From: Hybos culiciformis
Taxonomy: Eukaryota; Arthropoda; Insecta; Diptera; Hybotidae
DNA length: 64,000 bases
Assembly: GCA_964007475.1 (NCBI GenBank)
Contig: OZ023274.1
Coordinates: forward strand, 27,991,090 to 28,055,089
Reading direction: 5' to 3'
Shown: one piece after another, positions 24,187 through 37,311 of the stretch
Layout: each line of letters opens with the position of its first letter
How positions within the stretch are numbered: the first letter of the stretch is position 1
Translations under genes and position numbers: made by a program
The notes under the pieces: model-generated
Seen by the model: the letters and a program-made list of their open reading frames with translations, nothing else
The model's database searches: none
Told to the model about the DNA's origin: nothing

Positions 24187-26565
24187 TTGACTCATTTTTT
24201 TTGAGTATTCAAACGGTACAGCATGTCGTTTTTTTTTTAACTCAAATTCGAATGAGTAAAAAAATTTTTACCCCCTACAGAATTACTCATTTATATCATA
24301 CACCGCGCCTAAAGAAGTATAAACTTCAAAAAATAAAAAATTAAAAAAGAATATTTAATCGAAAAAATATTGAATTGTTCTGGTCTCGGTCAGTTAATTT
24401 TTGCAATTAAATTTATTTTAACAAGTTAGTGTTTTTCAAGGACAAGGCATACGACCATTTAAATACTTTTATATCCAAGTGAAATTTTTTATTTAAGGAT
24501 AATAAATAATTTTTTTTTTCAACCAGACAATATAATATAAATTTCAATTGTAGAATTCAGTTGCAAATTTATACTATTTATTATAATTTATCTACAAAAT
24601 TGTTAAGATATGCATTTTTATGTATACATAAGACTGTATGGCTGTACTTCTATACTTTTTCAAAATAATAAATAAAACTTACAATTTTCTTTTTTGTTGA
24701 ATAAATGTTTTATTCATTTCAAATTCTCTTCAAGAAATTATTATATCCTTTTTATATAATTATAAATATTACTCAAAAATTGGCAGATACAGCAGATAAA
24801 GTTTTGTAATGTTTCAATGGAGAAACTTAATTTTTCAATTGCATAAAAATCTATCTTTTTTTTTCTCAAACAATGTAAATTAACAATTTATGTAATATCC
24901 TTAAAACAATCATCATTATATAATATGAATTCACGATAAAGTCTCAAGTTCATTAGTCTAGAAATTATGACAGGTAAAATAATTCTCAATGGACTTTGAA
25001 ATCGACGGCAGACTATTTTTTTTTTTTTGTTTTTTATATCCTTGTTTTTAATTTTTGTTAAGAGCACGTGCCAAACAGTTCGGACCAAAAATTTCATGGT
25101 AACTTAATAATCTTTTTAAGTGAAATAAAATATTTTGGCATCATGTGTTTTAAAATAATAATAATAAAAAAAAAAACACCGATGTTTCTATCAAAATTGA
25201 TGCAATAATTTAGTATTTTTGTAATAAAAAAGTAGAATTTGAAAAAAAATTGATATCATCAAATTTGTGTCATTTCGATGTAATATTGCATTTTATAAAA
25301 TTTTATTACACAGTGTAACAATTTATGATTTAAAATTTATCCCTTTTCTTTTGTAATCAACAACTTTAAATTTAGAAAGATCTGAAATTTTTCGAACACA
25401 TATAAGTTGGGCTAATATAATTGATCTATTCATTTTATTAAATCTGAAATTTTGAGCAAGCCTCAAACAAGAACGTTTTAGGATCAAATTCTACAACTTT
25501 TTTGTGGTTGGAAAGATAATGTTATCTTAATTTGTCATGTAGAATAACGAAAAAATATCTCATATGAATAAAAGTTGATCTTTCCAAAACGTTAAAGTTC
25601 TTCATTTTATTGAATTAACTAAGATTTTATAGAGTCGGCAAAGCTACTTAGTATACTTAATTCTATAAGATTAATTGTACGATATGTGTGAGCCAGATAG
25701 CCTTATGAAGCTTGTTTATTCGAATTAATAGTGTGTATGTAAAGCCATAAATTCATTCACTCTATGGGATAGTTACAAAAACTATATACGTAGTAGAATC
25801 CTTTCATCCATACAGAATTTGGGTGCAAAAAAAATGTTAAAGCGTTTTTTTCTTTTTTTTTGTATACATACTATATAAAAAATGGTTTTAAACAACAAAA
25901 AAATGATGTAACATTTAACAACTGGTGCATGATAAAATGATATTGGTTTGTTAGCAAAAATTATGTTCCTATATATATTTTGAAAAAAAAAATGCATTAA
26001 AAAGTCCTTATTGCTTAGTGAATTATACTAACGGCTAAAAATTCTACATTGAATACTTTTTCATTGTATAAAGCCTCAGGACATCAAAATTTATTGCATA
26101 TTCAATCATTTTTTTTTTTCTACAAATTGTCCTAAAATGTTTTTTGCCTTTTTAATTCGATTATAGTTATAAATTATTATATTGTGAAAAATTAAAAAAA
26201 TTTTAAGCTTAAAGCATCATAAAAAATCAATTTTACACACTTTATGTATTATATGTATAAAGTACAATGTAAATAGAGTGTGCAATATCAATTTTTAGCC
26301 CGCAAAGGCTGCAAATTGGACTGAATTTACCATTCACCCCGCACCTCGATAACTATCCTAAATCTTCGTTAAGCTATGGGCCAAATCAATTTGTTAGTAT
26401 GTAGTACATTAGCTGAACTGTGCTTTTAAATTTCATTACCACAGCAAAAATAATTTTCTATTTTAGAAATATTGATTCTGCTCCGCAATGTTGATATTTT
26501 TAATAAAAAATTGACTAATAACTATTTTTTGAAAATATTTTCACTTCAGTCTAAATAAAAATTAA
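24187..26565. other. A+T-rich non-coding spacer
   Basis: No gene is recognised. Near 24190-24295 there is an inverted relationship between ACTCATTTTTTTTGAGT and CAAATTCGAATGAGT, which may belong to the repeat block to its left. A patch at about 26300-26415 is more complex but not identified. Confidence 0.5.
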
Positions 26566-26806
26566 ATTCTGTGCGTTGGTAATCGCATCACTTGAGAATG
26601 TTTGGACCGATTTGGCTAATTTAAATTTTAAATGTTCGTAATAGTCCGAATAAGGTTGTTAGGGAATGAAAAGTCGGAAAATTGGAAAATTCGGGCAAAA
26701 TGAAAAGTGTTTTTTTCTATGGAATTTTCGTATGATTTCAAAACCATAATTCGTAATAATAAAAACTAAACTAGAGCGAAACAACACTACCGTTGTGATC
26801 GACTAG
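26566..26806 (+). mobile_element. Possible Helitron 3' terminus (fragment)
   Basis: The sequence ends in CTAG followed by T at 26803-26807. Just upstream is a small hairpin, ACAAC-ACTACC-GTTGT, at 26781-26796. A hairpin a few bases before a terminal CTRR with T after it is the known 3' signature of Helitrons. About 200 bp upstream lies a stretch containing TTGGACCGATTTGGCTAATT, a phrase of the type I associate with insect dispersed repeats, including Helitrons. The 5' end (TC after A) could not be located, so the left limit is arbitrary. A short hairpin plus CTAGT can occur by chance in this base composition. Confidence 0.35.
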
Positions 26807-27425
26807 TATGTACTTTTAAAAAAAATGTAAAACATAATTTGTAAGTATAATTTGTTTTTACTCATAAGTCCTTGCTACAATTTATGAAGGAAACAAAAAA
26901 AAATTGGGTTAAGTAGAAATTTTTGTTTTAAATCATTAAAAAATAAGTAAATAATCTACTTTAAAACCAAAATAATAAATTTATAATTTACATAATAATA
27001 ATATATTAAAATTTTTTGTTATTTTCTTATTTTTGATTACATTAATTTATATTTTATAGGAAAATTTGCCTTTTTTTTTTCTCTATAATATAAATATTCT
27101 ATTTAAAAAATTATAAATAATAGAAAATATTTTTTTAATTTTTATATAATTCTGTAATTATATACAGCATATATTCATAATAATAAAAAATTATATCAAA
27201 GACATTTAACTTTTTGTTTTCTCAGAAAATTTCATTGTTCCTAGATTAAAATTAAAATATTCTTCATTTTTCATTCACAGAAAGCTTTAAAAAAAATAAT
27301 ATTATACGTAAAACTCAAACAATAGTTCTCAAGCTACAGATATAAAACTTGATACATGGCAGTAAAAAAAAAACGAAAAAGAAATTGTTAAGAAAATTGT
27401 AAACAAAAACTTCACCAGAATCTTT

Positions 27426-27428
<3 letters not shown>

Positions 27429-27462
<34 letters not shown>
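27429..27462. repeat. (AT)n microsatellite
   Basis: An uninterrupted AT dinucleotide run of about 17 units. Confidence 0.95.
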
Positions 27463-27465
<3 letters not shown>

Positions 27466-30400
27466 GGTACATATAGTTAATTTGAAAGAAAAGAAAAAAT
27501 CACAAACTGAAGGTGATTTATGATTCTTAATATGATTGATGATTATTTGTTGTGGGAAGATGAAACAAACTTTTTTTTAGTCCATTTTAGAGTCAAAAAC
27601 ATACATCTTATATGTATGTAATAATAATCAATAGATTTTATAATTTTTCTATATAAAATATTTCAATTATTTAAAAAAAAAAAGACAAGACACATAAATA
27701 AGATATTCTCGATGTATGTATTAAAAATATTAGTATATTATTTTGATATTTTAAAAATAAATAATTAATTATAATTTCCAAGTGATAGAACCTACAATGA
27801 TAAGCTCTCTTAAAAATAAATAATAATATAAAGAAAGCACATAGATCGGCATTAAAAACTTCCTCATTTTCAAACAGAAAACTGAGTTTAGTAATTTTAG
27901 ATTTCGACAAATTTTTCGTACACTAAATTTATACAATCACAATTTTCATCAAAACTTAGAACAATTACTTACAACAATTATATATTGCAATCAAAAAAGC
28001 AATTATAAGAAACAAAAATCTTTTAGCATTTTGTATATTTTTGTAGAAGAGCTAAAAACGTAAAAATTTATTTCATAAACAATTAATTTAATCCTTATAA
28101 CTAAAGCAAGCGCAATTTATACTTTGAATAAAAATCTTTTTAAAATAGAATTTGTTGAACGAAAGGCGTTACTCAAAAAATAATAATTTCTTGAAATATC
28201 TTTAAGTGTACAAAGAAAACAGATATAAGAAATAAGAAGCTTTTAGTTAAATTAAAATCCTAAATTTTTAATTTACACAAGAAATTATTTACTAAAAAAT
28301 TTATAAATTAAAATACAAAAATCATTTTCTAGGAGTATAATGTTACGGAAGTAAATTAAAAATTTTCTTTAGTTTATGCATTTAAACATACTGTACTGAA
28401 CATACAAAAATACATAAACATTTATTTATATATATATTCTTTAATGGAATTTCCTTATTGCACCTCAATTTTCAATTATAAATCTTTGATGATAGAATTT
28501 TATATTTTCATCTTCTGAAAAACAGAAAAAAGAAAAGAAAGTTTAACGTTTGGTTTGGTTACTTTTATGCTTAAGTTCAAAATATTTTTACTTTTATTTG
28601 ATGCAAGTTAGATTTTTCAATGTTGTTTCCAATTAAATTGAAAAAAACAATTTTCATTAAAATTGTTCAAAATATTCAAGATTTCGACATCAAAAATATA
28701 TTTCCCATATTTTAATCACTTTTATAATAAATTTTCTTAAGTATTTTTTGTGTTCCAAGAAATTTTTTCAAACCAACAAAGTAATTGAAAATGTTTATTC
28801 AAATTACTGGAAAAGGATAATTTTCATTATGTATACTCAAGTATATACTCTTGAAATTAAAAAAAAAAAATCATTAAAAAGTTACATAATTATTTTCTTG
28901 ATTTTTTTTTTATTTTTGTTCTCGATACCAAAATATTTAGAATTAAGTTTAGTTTTCATATACGATTCTATGAAGATTTGTTATTTCTTATGATTTTACC
29001 TGACAATTATATTTATTAAAAATTTGCAACGTTATTATTATAACTTATGACAGAAAATCAGTCGCTACATATCTGTCTTTTATATAACCTTTTCTCATTT
29101 TTAATTGGATATTTAATTTTGGGTTGGATGCGGTTTATACTTTTAGCCAAAAAAAAAAAAAAAATTAATACATACCTATATTTATTTGATAAATTTTTAA
29201 TTTTCAATTTATGCGAGTCTGTAAATATTTATACACATCATACATATGGCTGTGTTAAAATTTTTCCAATATACTAAATAAAAAATTATCGTTGCAAACT
29301 TTGAAAACTGTTCGTATGGTATCCACACACAATATGTTTAGTTTATGCGATTTAAATATCAAATTCCAATTTTTTTTTTTTTTTTTAACTAAAATTACAT
29401 TACAATAAATATTCTTTATATAAATATATACATTTTTTTTAAATAGTCATAATGAACTTTTACTTTTTATGATACTTCATCTCATATATCTGTTTCGAAT
29501 TGGAACGAATTATGATCAATGGATTTATTTCTAATCTAATGTTAGGTTTTTTAACATTACAACATTTAATGAATAGGAAAAGGTATTATTTTGAGGCAAT
29601 GGAAATCCGTGAAATCTCACTCTCATTCACTATCAACAGAACTAGATTGAAAGTTAAGAAAACCAATATTTTTCGGTTAGCTGCTCTTTTCAATATAGTT
29701 TTATAATGTATATGTGTTTCATAACTATGTTGTACATTCTTCAACATTTTTGACATCAGTCACTTTTTGCAAATTCTTTTCATTTTAATATAAATTTAAT
29801 AAAAATTTTTCTTCACATGATTGTTTATTTTTAATCTCCTGCTGAGTACAGACTTTAACACATTCTCTACTTTTTATTGTGACTTTTCAGAAGAAGAAAA
29901 AATAAAAAAAAAAATCAAAGGAGAAAAATTATTAAAAAAAAACATTGAAATTTGATCCAATTGGACGCGTGGCTATTTACGGTCATTCAAGATGTTATAA
30001 AGTAAGAATGTTTTTTTTTTTTTTGAATGTAGGATTCAATTTTTCTTAATCCAAACTGACTCTTGGTATTAATACAATTTTTTTTTTATACAACGAACTT
30101 CATATCCTGACAGGTGTGATATTTGAGAAACCGTTTTTTCATACCATATTTTTTGATAATAAACCAAAAAGAAAAAGTTTTGAATGTCCCTTTTTTTCGG
30201 GATAAAGGACCATCTGACCTGAAGTTAAAAAAATGCATTTCTTTTTATTTTTTTTTTTTTGTAGTAACCAAGAAAAAAAAAAGAAGAAATTCAATGATTT
30301 GACGTAAATAATAATGTTAGAAAATTTGTATTAAATTGATGATTCAAATTAATCAAAATATGTAACTTATTATAAAGATGGTATGATTGAGTGTATTCAA

Positions 30401-30937
30401 TAAATAAAGCAAAAAAAAATGTATATATATTTTCATTATTCAAATAAAATATGACGGTAGGATATTTTTTTTTTCTTATTATGAATATGCATCTAAGGAC
30501 ATCAATTACTTACTATCCAGTGGTGATTGCAAAACTAAATGTAATAAGTTAATTTAAAAAATTAAAGTAAAATGTTATTAAATTCAATTATTGAACACTC
30601 AGAAAAAATAAATTTTGAATGTTAAATTAATTTTTTGTAGGCAAGTATGTCCTTCGACATATAGAAATTCTTTTTTGTTATTTGAAAATCATAGTGTATA
30701 CTGAAGACATTCGTTCAGAAGGGATCATAGTAAGATCTGTTTATATTCCAAAAACTTCATACTTCATAGAACAGGTATACGGAGATATCGAAGAAAGAGT
30801 TTTCGGGAAACGACATATTTGGAAAACTAAAAAAAAAAATCTTAATTTTTGGGAAAATTGTTAATTAAAAATATATATGTTATTCTTCATTGAATGGACT
30901 CTGGGCTTAGTCCAGCTCTTATGTTTACTTTCAAGAC

Positions 30938-30959
30938 TATATATATATATATATATATA
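30938..30959. repeat. (TA)n microsatellite
   Basis: An uninterrupted TA run of about 11 units. Confidence 0.9.
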
Positions 30960-33900
30960 GTGTGTCCTTGAAGAATGTATCCTGTTCTGTAAATATTGTG
31001 TGGTTTTTTTAAGTAAAGACTCTTATTTTCTGTTTCAATTATGTTTAAAGAAATTAATATACAACTCTAAAGTCTAGAAGACTCTAGACTAGTGAGCAAA
31101 TATTTTTCTTAGTAAATTATTGTAACAGTTTTCAAATCCATATTACTATTTTTTTTTTTTTTTTGATAAATTACTACTTTAACTTGGATATAAAATAATA
31201 TTATAAAATTGTATAAATTAGAAGTTCATGAAAACAAAACATAGTATAATGTACAATGCATGCACATACTTTATGGATATCAAAATCTAAATAATATTTT
31301 TTTTTTATAAGTAGTAAGAATATCGAAATCATCAAACATCTGTTGTGTAAATTTCAAAAAAAAAAAAAAAAGAAGTAGATGAAAAAAAAAACTCTGATAT
31401 CAAATTGCAATTTCGGAACTTATTTAAGAAAAAAGAAAAAAAAATGATTTTTATAAAACCGTTTGTGTTATAAAAATAAGGAGCAAAAGAATTTAACATA
31501 TTTCTTTTTTTTTATACTTAAAAATTATATTATTCTTGATATCCAATGCAGATGATTATTTTTCGATGTTTTTAGTTTTTTAATTTTTTTTTTGTTTTGA
31601 ACCAAATATAATATTTTTATTTGTATTGCAAGGATATAAAATAAAATTAAAATCCTTCAATTTTTTTTTGTTATATCTGAGGTTTTTTTTTATATCAATG
31701 CGATATTTATTGAATTTTCTTTTTGATTTTTTACCGATATTTTTATTTTGTTTTCCAGAGGCACTTAAAATCAATAAAATTATTATTTTGCAAAAAAAAA
31801 ATTATAAAAATAAGATTGATATATTTTATAATTTTAATTTATGTATGCTTTTTAGGATGTTGACCAAGAGATGGCTTGATCGTAAGATGGCCAATACAAT
31901 GTGAAATTTTACATCCGATTTAATATAAACCGCTTAAGTCAGTTAAGGCTTGAGCTTGTATTTTCTCCACAATCCCTATTTTTGCGTTATAGTTCAGTTC
32001 GTTTTCCGCTCAAAGCATTAATATCTAAACTTAAAAAAAATATCACAAAAATAACGAAAAATATTATTTTTTATTAATTTTGTGACATTTATATCAAGTG
32101 TGAGGATTTTTTATTTGCAAATATTAAAATTTTAGAAGCTCTGCTGCAATAAAGCTAATTTTCTTTTTATTCATGTAATTTTATTTTCTTTTTAATAATG
32201 AAGTCGAAAAAAAACCTTAATAAATATTTAACTTGTGTGCGCTATGTTCCTTTTTTGTTTTTTATTATTTTGTAATAAAAAAAAAACTAAATGATCTGAG
32301 AAATCAAAAAGGATGAACAAAAAAAGTAATAAACAAACAAAATTAGTTTATAAAATATATTGTAAGCTATAAAAAAAAGTACCTATGTAACATTTTTATT
32401 TTTTTATATAAATAAATATTTTATATTTCTTTTTCACCGGCCAGCTCTGAATATTAAGCCGTTGATAAATATTTATTATATGGTAAACAAAGTAAACAAA
32501 AATTATATATATTTTTTTTAAATTTTACTGAATTCTGTATTGATCCTTTTTTTTTTTAATCTTTTTTTTTGTATTATTTATTTGAATTTGCTCTTAAAAT
32601 ACAAGAAGGATAAAGAAAAAAAAAATAAAAAATTATATAAATTTTATAAAACTTCAGCAATTAAGATACCAAAATCTTTTGGCCACGAATAAAATTGTTT
32701 CAGTTACAAAAAAAAAATCCTTTTATTTGTGAAATTTTAAAAAGATTTTAATTGAATTTAATTTGGTTTTTCTTTTTGGTTGTTTAGTCAAATTTTATTA
32801 ATTACATTTTTCTTGCAATCCTTAATTAATTAGAATGGAAGTAATATATAATGATTATATTGTTTCATTAAATATTTGTCGCATTAATCAGAGATACAGT
32901 GGATTAACCAGAGATACACTGCTGGAAATATCTTAGGCTCTAGAAAATATCTTTGGTACAAAAATATAGTTAAGAGAATGGATAAGACGCTGACTTGATT
33001 TTATAGAATTTTTTAGTTTCGAAATGATATGACGTCGTGCCCTACTGATATCTCGTTCGCCATTTTTTTTTTATTTTTACTTTATTATTAATATTCTGAT
33101 TCTTTTTCTTCATTCATAGTCGGAACGAATCTACACAATTATTTAATCGTTCAACTTATCTCTTAGTTTGTAACTTTCGATTTTACACGCGGTTTTTTCA
33201 AAAGAAACCATTAATGCCAAAAGAAAATTACATTCTTTTTAACCAAATCCAATTTATTATATAGTAAAGTTATATAAATTATTGATGTCAAAATAGTACA
33301 AATAAAAAAACTTCTCATATTGTCAGTAAAGTGACATCCATTTGTCTCAAAAGCACTGAAAAAAACACAGTCAATTAAACAAACATAAAATCAAGAATAA
33401 TTTACTATTTATTATTGACTTCCTTACATTATTATTATTATTATTTTTTTTTTTGTAATTTATTTTTATTTATATCAAAGAGCTAAAAACAAAAAATGTT
33501 ATTTTATAAAGTATCAACACTAAAAACCACATGCCGCAACATTTTTACTTAATCTAAATAAATAAAAAAACATTAAATAATTTTTTTTTTTTTATTTATT
33601 TTTTGTTTTATCAAAAAATCTAATTTAAACTAAAATTTTATTGCAGATTTTATTTATTTCAAAAAAAAAAAAAATTTCCCCAAAAATAACACGTGCTTCT
33701 TCTTCCTAAAAAAAAAAAAAAAACATGTGTATAAATAGTTTCGTTACAAAAGTATTTCTTTTGTGTTTCTTTCTCGCCAAATATAATATGTAACTAAATA
33801 TAATATTTTCCATGACAGTGCAGGTACTCAATTTCTGCGATATTGGATGGTTTTATTATTAAAAATAATATTTGAATATGTACAGTATAAAATGTCAAGT

Positions 33901-34741
33901 CAAATAAGAAAAACATAGACTCTCATTTCAACAAAAAATAACAAATATAAATATATATTTAGAACCCAAATTTTGTCATAATTATGCTATTCCATATGTA
34001 TATCTCGACTAGTATTTTATATTTTAGTCACAAAAAGAAGGAATTATAAAATTTAAGTTAATGCAAGATATCGCCCTATTTACATATCAGAAAATTTAAA
34101 ATTGCCGCCTTTAATACTCTGAATAGCTTTAAAAACAATAAAATCGGCTCCTTGATAGTTACATTCAAATAAAAATGAAATCCCAATGCGCTAAAACAAA
34201 AATAAATTCAAGTATTTTTTTTTTTACAAAATTTAATCTTATACTTATTTGTTGTTTACATCAAGGACATACTGAATATTATATTATGATGATAGATATT
34301 TTGTTGATAATATCTGACAAAAAAAATTGATTTAATGACTTCTTCACCCTTTCACTGGATTTTGTGTTTTATTTTTGGTTTACCGTAAAAAAAAAGGAAG
34401 AAACTAATAAAAATTTGGGATAATGCAGGCACACTTTTAATTTTATTTGACGTTTTATTAATTTCAAAATTAGTTTATTTTTGGTAAAAAAAAAACAAAA
34501 AAGCATTTCAAGCGCATACCTTTTCTGGTTCGCTTAAGAAAATAATAATAATAAATTACAATTTTTTTTTTTTGTGAAAATTTTATTTATTAATTTTTAT
34601 GTTTTTTTCTTTTTGAGAAATGTAGAATTTTCGTCGCAGATATTTTTAAAAAGCTAAATTAAAATTAAAGCATTCAGAAGATATTTTTCGATCATGTGAA
34701 AAAGTTCAAAAAATTTTAAAACAAATTCCAGCTCAAGATGG

Positions 34742-35046
34742 GAATTGAAACGTCACACCCTTAATCTGTCAAAATTCCCAGATGTGATAGAACAAGCTTT
34801 GGAGATTCGTTTTCAATTCGCACCTCGAGAATGTGGAATGCTCTCCCATCAAAACTGTTCCCGACAGCTGGCGGACGCTTGATTTACCACTTGCGTCGCT
34901 TTAAGAAGAGTGTAAATAATTATCTACTGACTGTCCTACTTTTTAATCCCGTCTAAACTTCCTGTCCTCATTACCAAATCCATACTTCTTATAGTATAAA
35001 AGGTATCCCACCTATAGTGATTTGGTAACTTTAATAAAAAAAAAAA
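34742..35046 (+). mobile_element. 5'-truncated non-LTR retrotransposon remnant with poly(A)
   Basis: This segment is more complex than its surroundings. It encodes the C-terminal tail of a LINE polymerase at 34792-34956, followed by an untranslated stretch of about 80 bp and a terminal A run at 35036-35046. Severe 5' truncation and a 3' A tail are typical of target-primed insertions. The left limit is a guess, since no target-site duplication was found. The surviving part lies downstream of the reverse transcriptase core, so the copy is dead. Confidence 0.6.
34792..34956 (+). pseudogene. LINE ORF2 C-terminal fragment
   Basis: The open stretch of 54 codons plus stop includes RTSRMWNALPSKLFP and, after a short gap, RRFKKSVNNYLL. 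This matches the arrangement R-T-x-R-x-W-N-x-L-P followed by F-K-x-x-V that closes many CR1/Jockey-type reverse transcriptase proteins. Upstream, a second frame (about 34750-34790) reads HTLNLSKFPDV, so a frameshift probably separates two parts of the same tail. There is no start codon in context and no polymerase catalytic domain. The family resemblance is good, but the exact clade cannot be given. Confidence 0.6.
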
Positions 35047-36397
35047 CAAGTCGACGGCGACGGCTGTAAGAATAACGACTAAACTATGACAGCCGATAGC
35101 ATTGAATTTTTTACACAATATTATTAATGCGATATCTAATTTGATTATTTATGAAAATATTACGATAAACATTATAATTAAGTGAAAGCCACAAAGTTTG
35201 AAACTGATAATTCGATTACAATAATTTGGAATAAATTCTAAATATATATAATACATAATTGAATGTTATACCCAAATATATATTTCTATAATTAATTCGA
35301 TTTTTATTTATATTTAAAAAAAAACTATTATGGATTGCATAAAAACCATAAAAAACCATTAGGGATTTAATTTAGACACAGTTTTTAAAATTGAATATAG
35401 TTATAGTGCGTGTGACAACTGAATTACAAAGTAATTTCAATTTCATTCGAATGTTATATATTAATAAAAAGAGAATCCATATACCTACAACTATTCTCTT
35501 GTTCAGTCTTCAGGGAGTTTTAATTTTATAAATGAAATCATTATAAAACATTTACGGCATTATTGCAAGTCATTTATATATTGAATTAGAAAAATATTCC
35601 CATTTTTAGATTCATCAACCTTTAATAAATATGTTCAGAAAAAAAAAATCACTTTTAATATCTTATTTCAGTTTTCAAAACATTTTTTTTTATAATAAAC
35701 TTAATTTTTGCTCCGTCATCTCTAGCTGAATTAGAAAAGATGAACGAACGCCTTTATACTTTTAAATTATAAAACTTGTGTATAATATTTAACGGCAGAC
35801 CTCTGGTGAACATACGATACTAGCGTTCATGATTTTTCGGCAAATACAAATGCCAAACACTTGAAAACAATGGTGTGAGGCAAATTTTTAACATATTTTT
35901 CTACTTTGAAACAGAATTGAATATCAGATAGTATTATTTAAAAACACTTCATTTAAGGTTATAAAATTTCATTTTGTCATTCATTCTTAATTAATTGTAA
36001 TTAATTTTTAAGCCTTCAAGATTAATTATTATACAAGTTAAAAAAAAATAATTTAGTTCCTTAAATATCGGTAAATGTTAAATAGTGATGTAGCCTGCCT
36101 TCGGGCTAATGACATTTAAACTGTAACAATGAGGAAAATTAAAAAAAAAAAAAATAATAAATTGTACTACCTACTATTTCTAAAATATAATATTTAATAA
36201 TATTGTCCCCAATTTTTTTATACAACGACAATGAATTCCAGTTAAAAAAAAGTATAATTTCTGATCTAATCTACAATAAAAAAATAAAAAAGAAGGTAGT
36301 ACGATTGAATAACCTAGAATACAATTTCAAAAGGGTTTAATTAAAAAATCCACAATAAAAGACTAAAAATATTTTTTAGGCATATTGTGAAAAGTTT
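35047..36397. other. Spacer with small hairpins
   Basis: No gene is recognised. A 7-bp stem, CGGCTGT/ACAGCCG, lies at 35061-35095 in an unusually G+C-rich patch just after the poly(A) of the LINE remnant. At about 36091-36108 a short stem TAGCC/GGGCTA surrounds a CTTCGG-like loop. Neither matches an RNA gene I recognise. Confidence 0.5.
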
Positions 36398-36405
36398 ATT
36401 ATAAC

Positions 36406-37303
36406 CAGAGGCGGTTCTAACGGGCGTCGCACATGGCGCTCGCCAGGGGCCCCGCGACAGAAAAGTCCCGCGATAGAAGGGCCCCCGCGATAGAAAATTG
36501 TAGCTTCTATTCTATTCACAATGCCATGAAAACATGAATTTTACAAAATGTTCCCTATACTGCAGTCATAGTGGAAAACACAGTATCTACCAAAATCTGA
36601 AAAATTTAGGTATTGATGGCATTTGATAGTAAAAATCACAAACTATTGAATACAAAAAATTTGCCAAATTATTTTTGAAAATCGATCCAAAATTTCAAAA
36701 AAGTTTTTTTGATTGTAAAATGCTTTGTATATTTTGTTAAAATTATAAAATTTGGCGGCATGTATTTTTAATAAAGAAAAAATGCAGCATAACTATACGG
36801 AAATACCATACTCTAAAATATACTGAATGAAGAAAAATAATAATAATACAGTACGACTAATAAACCTATTATTCTCATATTCAGTTTTTATGTAGATACT
36901 GTTATGACTGCAGTATGAGCCTTCGGCGTTCATGAAAATATAAAGCGAAAATCGTATAGTCTCAAATCATGTTACCGATGTTGGTGTAATATACCAATTG
37001 ATAAATGTAGAGGTCAATCCTACCACAATGCTGCAAATATCGCGTAAATATTAGGGTCTGCAAGCGCATATAAAGCAACATGGTCCAGCTTTACTGACCA
37101 TGTACGACCAATTCTTTAAATTTTGTAATTTAATTATTTTTTGATAATTTAGTTTATAGAAATAATATTTAAATGAAATTGATTTTGTTTGAGGTTTTTC
37201 ATTAAATTTTAATTAACATTGTTTTATTTTATTTTAATTTAGAGAGTAGGGGCCTAATTTTTTTTCAGCGCCAGGGGCCCCGACACCGTTAAAACCGCCT
37301 CTG
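36406..37303. mobile_element. Non-autonomous hAT-type DNA transposon (898 bp)
   Basis: The terminal inverted repeats are CAGAGGCGGTTCTAACGG on the left and CAGAGGCGGTTTTAACGG on the right (17 of 18 match). They are flanked by a perfect 8-bp duplication, ATTATAAC, at 36398-36405 and 37304-37311. Immediately inside the left end is a G+C-rich patch with GCCAGGGGCCCCG. A matching inverted CAGGGGCCCCG lies inside the right end at 37272-37282. The interior is A+T-rich with no long frame, so the element lacks a transposase. The 8-bp duplication and the CA...TG-type ends place it in the hAT superfamily. Confidence 0.92.
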
Positions 37304-37311
37304 ATTATAAC

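Larger units (their letters stand above)
26807..34741. other. A+T-rich non-coding spacer
   Basis: No gene is recognised. The stretch includes two (AT)n microsatellites, listed separately, and many homopolymers. Frames of 60-90 codons (28748-28993, 31626-31904 and others) are low-complexity. A GATACA(G/C)TG motif occurs twice at about 32892-32921. Confidence 0.55.

Noticed and set aside
31844..31885. Apparent micro-exon (CTTTTTAG acceptor and GTAAGA donor around 26 bases)
   Set aside because: Acceptor and donor words are frequent in A+T-rich DNA, the exon would be tiny, and no neighbouring exon is seen.
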